A stretch of DNA of 39,385 nt from the NCBI GenBank assembly GCA_964604825.1, contig CAZSAL010000022.1, positions 1 through 39,385 of the forward strand, read 5' to 3'. Of the stretch, positions 39,291-39,385 are shown piece after piece. The notes under the pieces were generated by a model that saw nothing but the letters and a program-made list of their open reading frames with translations, searched no databases and was not told the origin of the DNA. The stretch's first letter is position 1; each line of letters starts with the position of its first letter. The stretch is from CAZSAL01 sp964604825. GTDB taxonomy: Bacteria; Elusimicrobiota; Elusimicrobia; 2-01-FULL-59-12. The translations under genes were made by a program, and so were the position numbers.

Positions 39291-39385
39291 TCATCTGAGG
39301 TCCACCATTACGCTCTGGGACGGAGCGCTTTCCTCCCCCTGGGAATTAATGGCGGTAACGTAAAAAAGATAGAGCTTTTCCACAC
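39291..39385 (-). CDS. C-terminal end of a fibronectin type III-like protein, cut by the window edge
   Basis: The frame is open from the edge to TGA 39291 and gives 30 residues containing LYLFYVTAINSQGEESAPS and ending MVDLR. The YVTAINSxGEESxPS pattern is the last two strands of a fibronectin III domain, common in secreted and surface proteins. The rest of the gene lies past the window. Confidence 0.7.
   Translation of the reverse strand, partial: VEKLYLFYVTAINSQGEESAPSQSVMVDLR

Noticed and set aside
1..39385. CRISPR array, tRNA or rRNA genes
   Set aside because: I saw no regular spacer-repeat pattern, no tRNA cloverleaf and no rRNA segment on either strand.

Overview
The window looks like chromosomal DNA from an uncultured diderm (Gram-negative type) bacterium. 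Evidence for an outer membrane: an MsbA-type lipid flippase, two heptosyltransferase-like GT9 enzymes, a TolC channel with EmrA/EmrB, several lipoproteins with lipoboxes, a DUF1207 barrel-like protein and CsgG-type proteins. There is no rRNA, tRNA or phylogenetic marker. The gene mix would fit a candidate lineage such as Omnitrophota or Elusimicrobiota, but that is only a guess. Base composition is fairly even except at both ends, which are more AT-rich and carry broken genes.

Layout. 1-3.6 kb is an accessory edge: the tail of an unidentified gene, a decayed tyrosine integrase, a HigBA-type toxin-antitoxin pair with a consensus promoter and operator, a Fic protein with its own hairpin leader, an orphan coding fragment and three hairpins (3428-3574). 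3.6-7.4 kb holds a GT4 glycosyltransferase fused to a C-terminal helical domain, followed by a GH130-type enzyme. 7.5-12.1 kb has a nucleoside deaminase, an aldo/keto reductase, rubrerythrin, a secreted coiled-coil protein and an HI0933-type flavoprotein. 12.2-14.9 kb is a divergent set of two CsgG-like proteins and one Sel1-repeat protein. 15.0-19.2 kb is MsbA plus two overlapping GT9 genes (lipopolysaccharide core). 19.3-22.1 kb is a zinc alcohol dehydrogenase divergent from a DHA2 drug transporter.

22.1-30.9 kb is one long minus-strand run. TetR, TolC, EmrA and EmrB form a self-contained efflux operon behind a consensus promoter overlapped by a likely TetR operator. Then come DUF2892, a 28-codon ORF, an HPr-like protein without the catalytic histidine, a cytidylate-kinase-like protein, a DUF1207 protein, an M48 lipoprotein protease and a DUF4142 protein. 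31.0-35.1 kb has a membrane protein, a DUF3313 lipoprotein, a GT-B-like protein, an MtnB-like class II aldolase and a DUF1059-like small protein with a strong terminator. 35.1-36.8 kb is an ammonium transporter with a PII protein. 36.9-39.4 kb is again accessory-like: a truncated antitoxin, a second copy of the 3.4 kb hairpin arm, a CPBP membrane protease, a 53-aa ORF, a hairpin-rich non-coding stretch and the end of a fibronectin-III-like protein.

Functionally the centre is about the cell envelope: surface glycan synthesis, outer-membrane assembly and quality control, and multidrug efflux, plus oxidative-stress and nitrogen genes. The most unusual points are the HPr-like protein that keeps the serine but not the histidine site, a PII with Glu at the usual uridylylation tyrosine, a GT9 with Gln in place of the catalytic Asp, two promoters placed so that their mRNAs would be leaderless, and several dispersed repeats.
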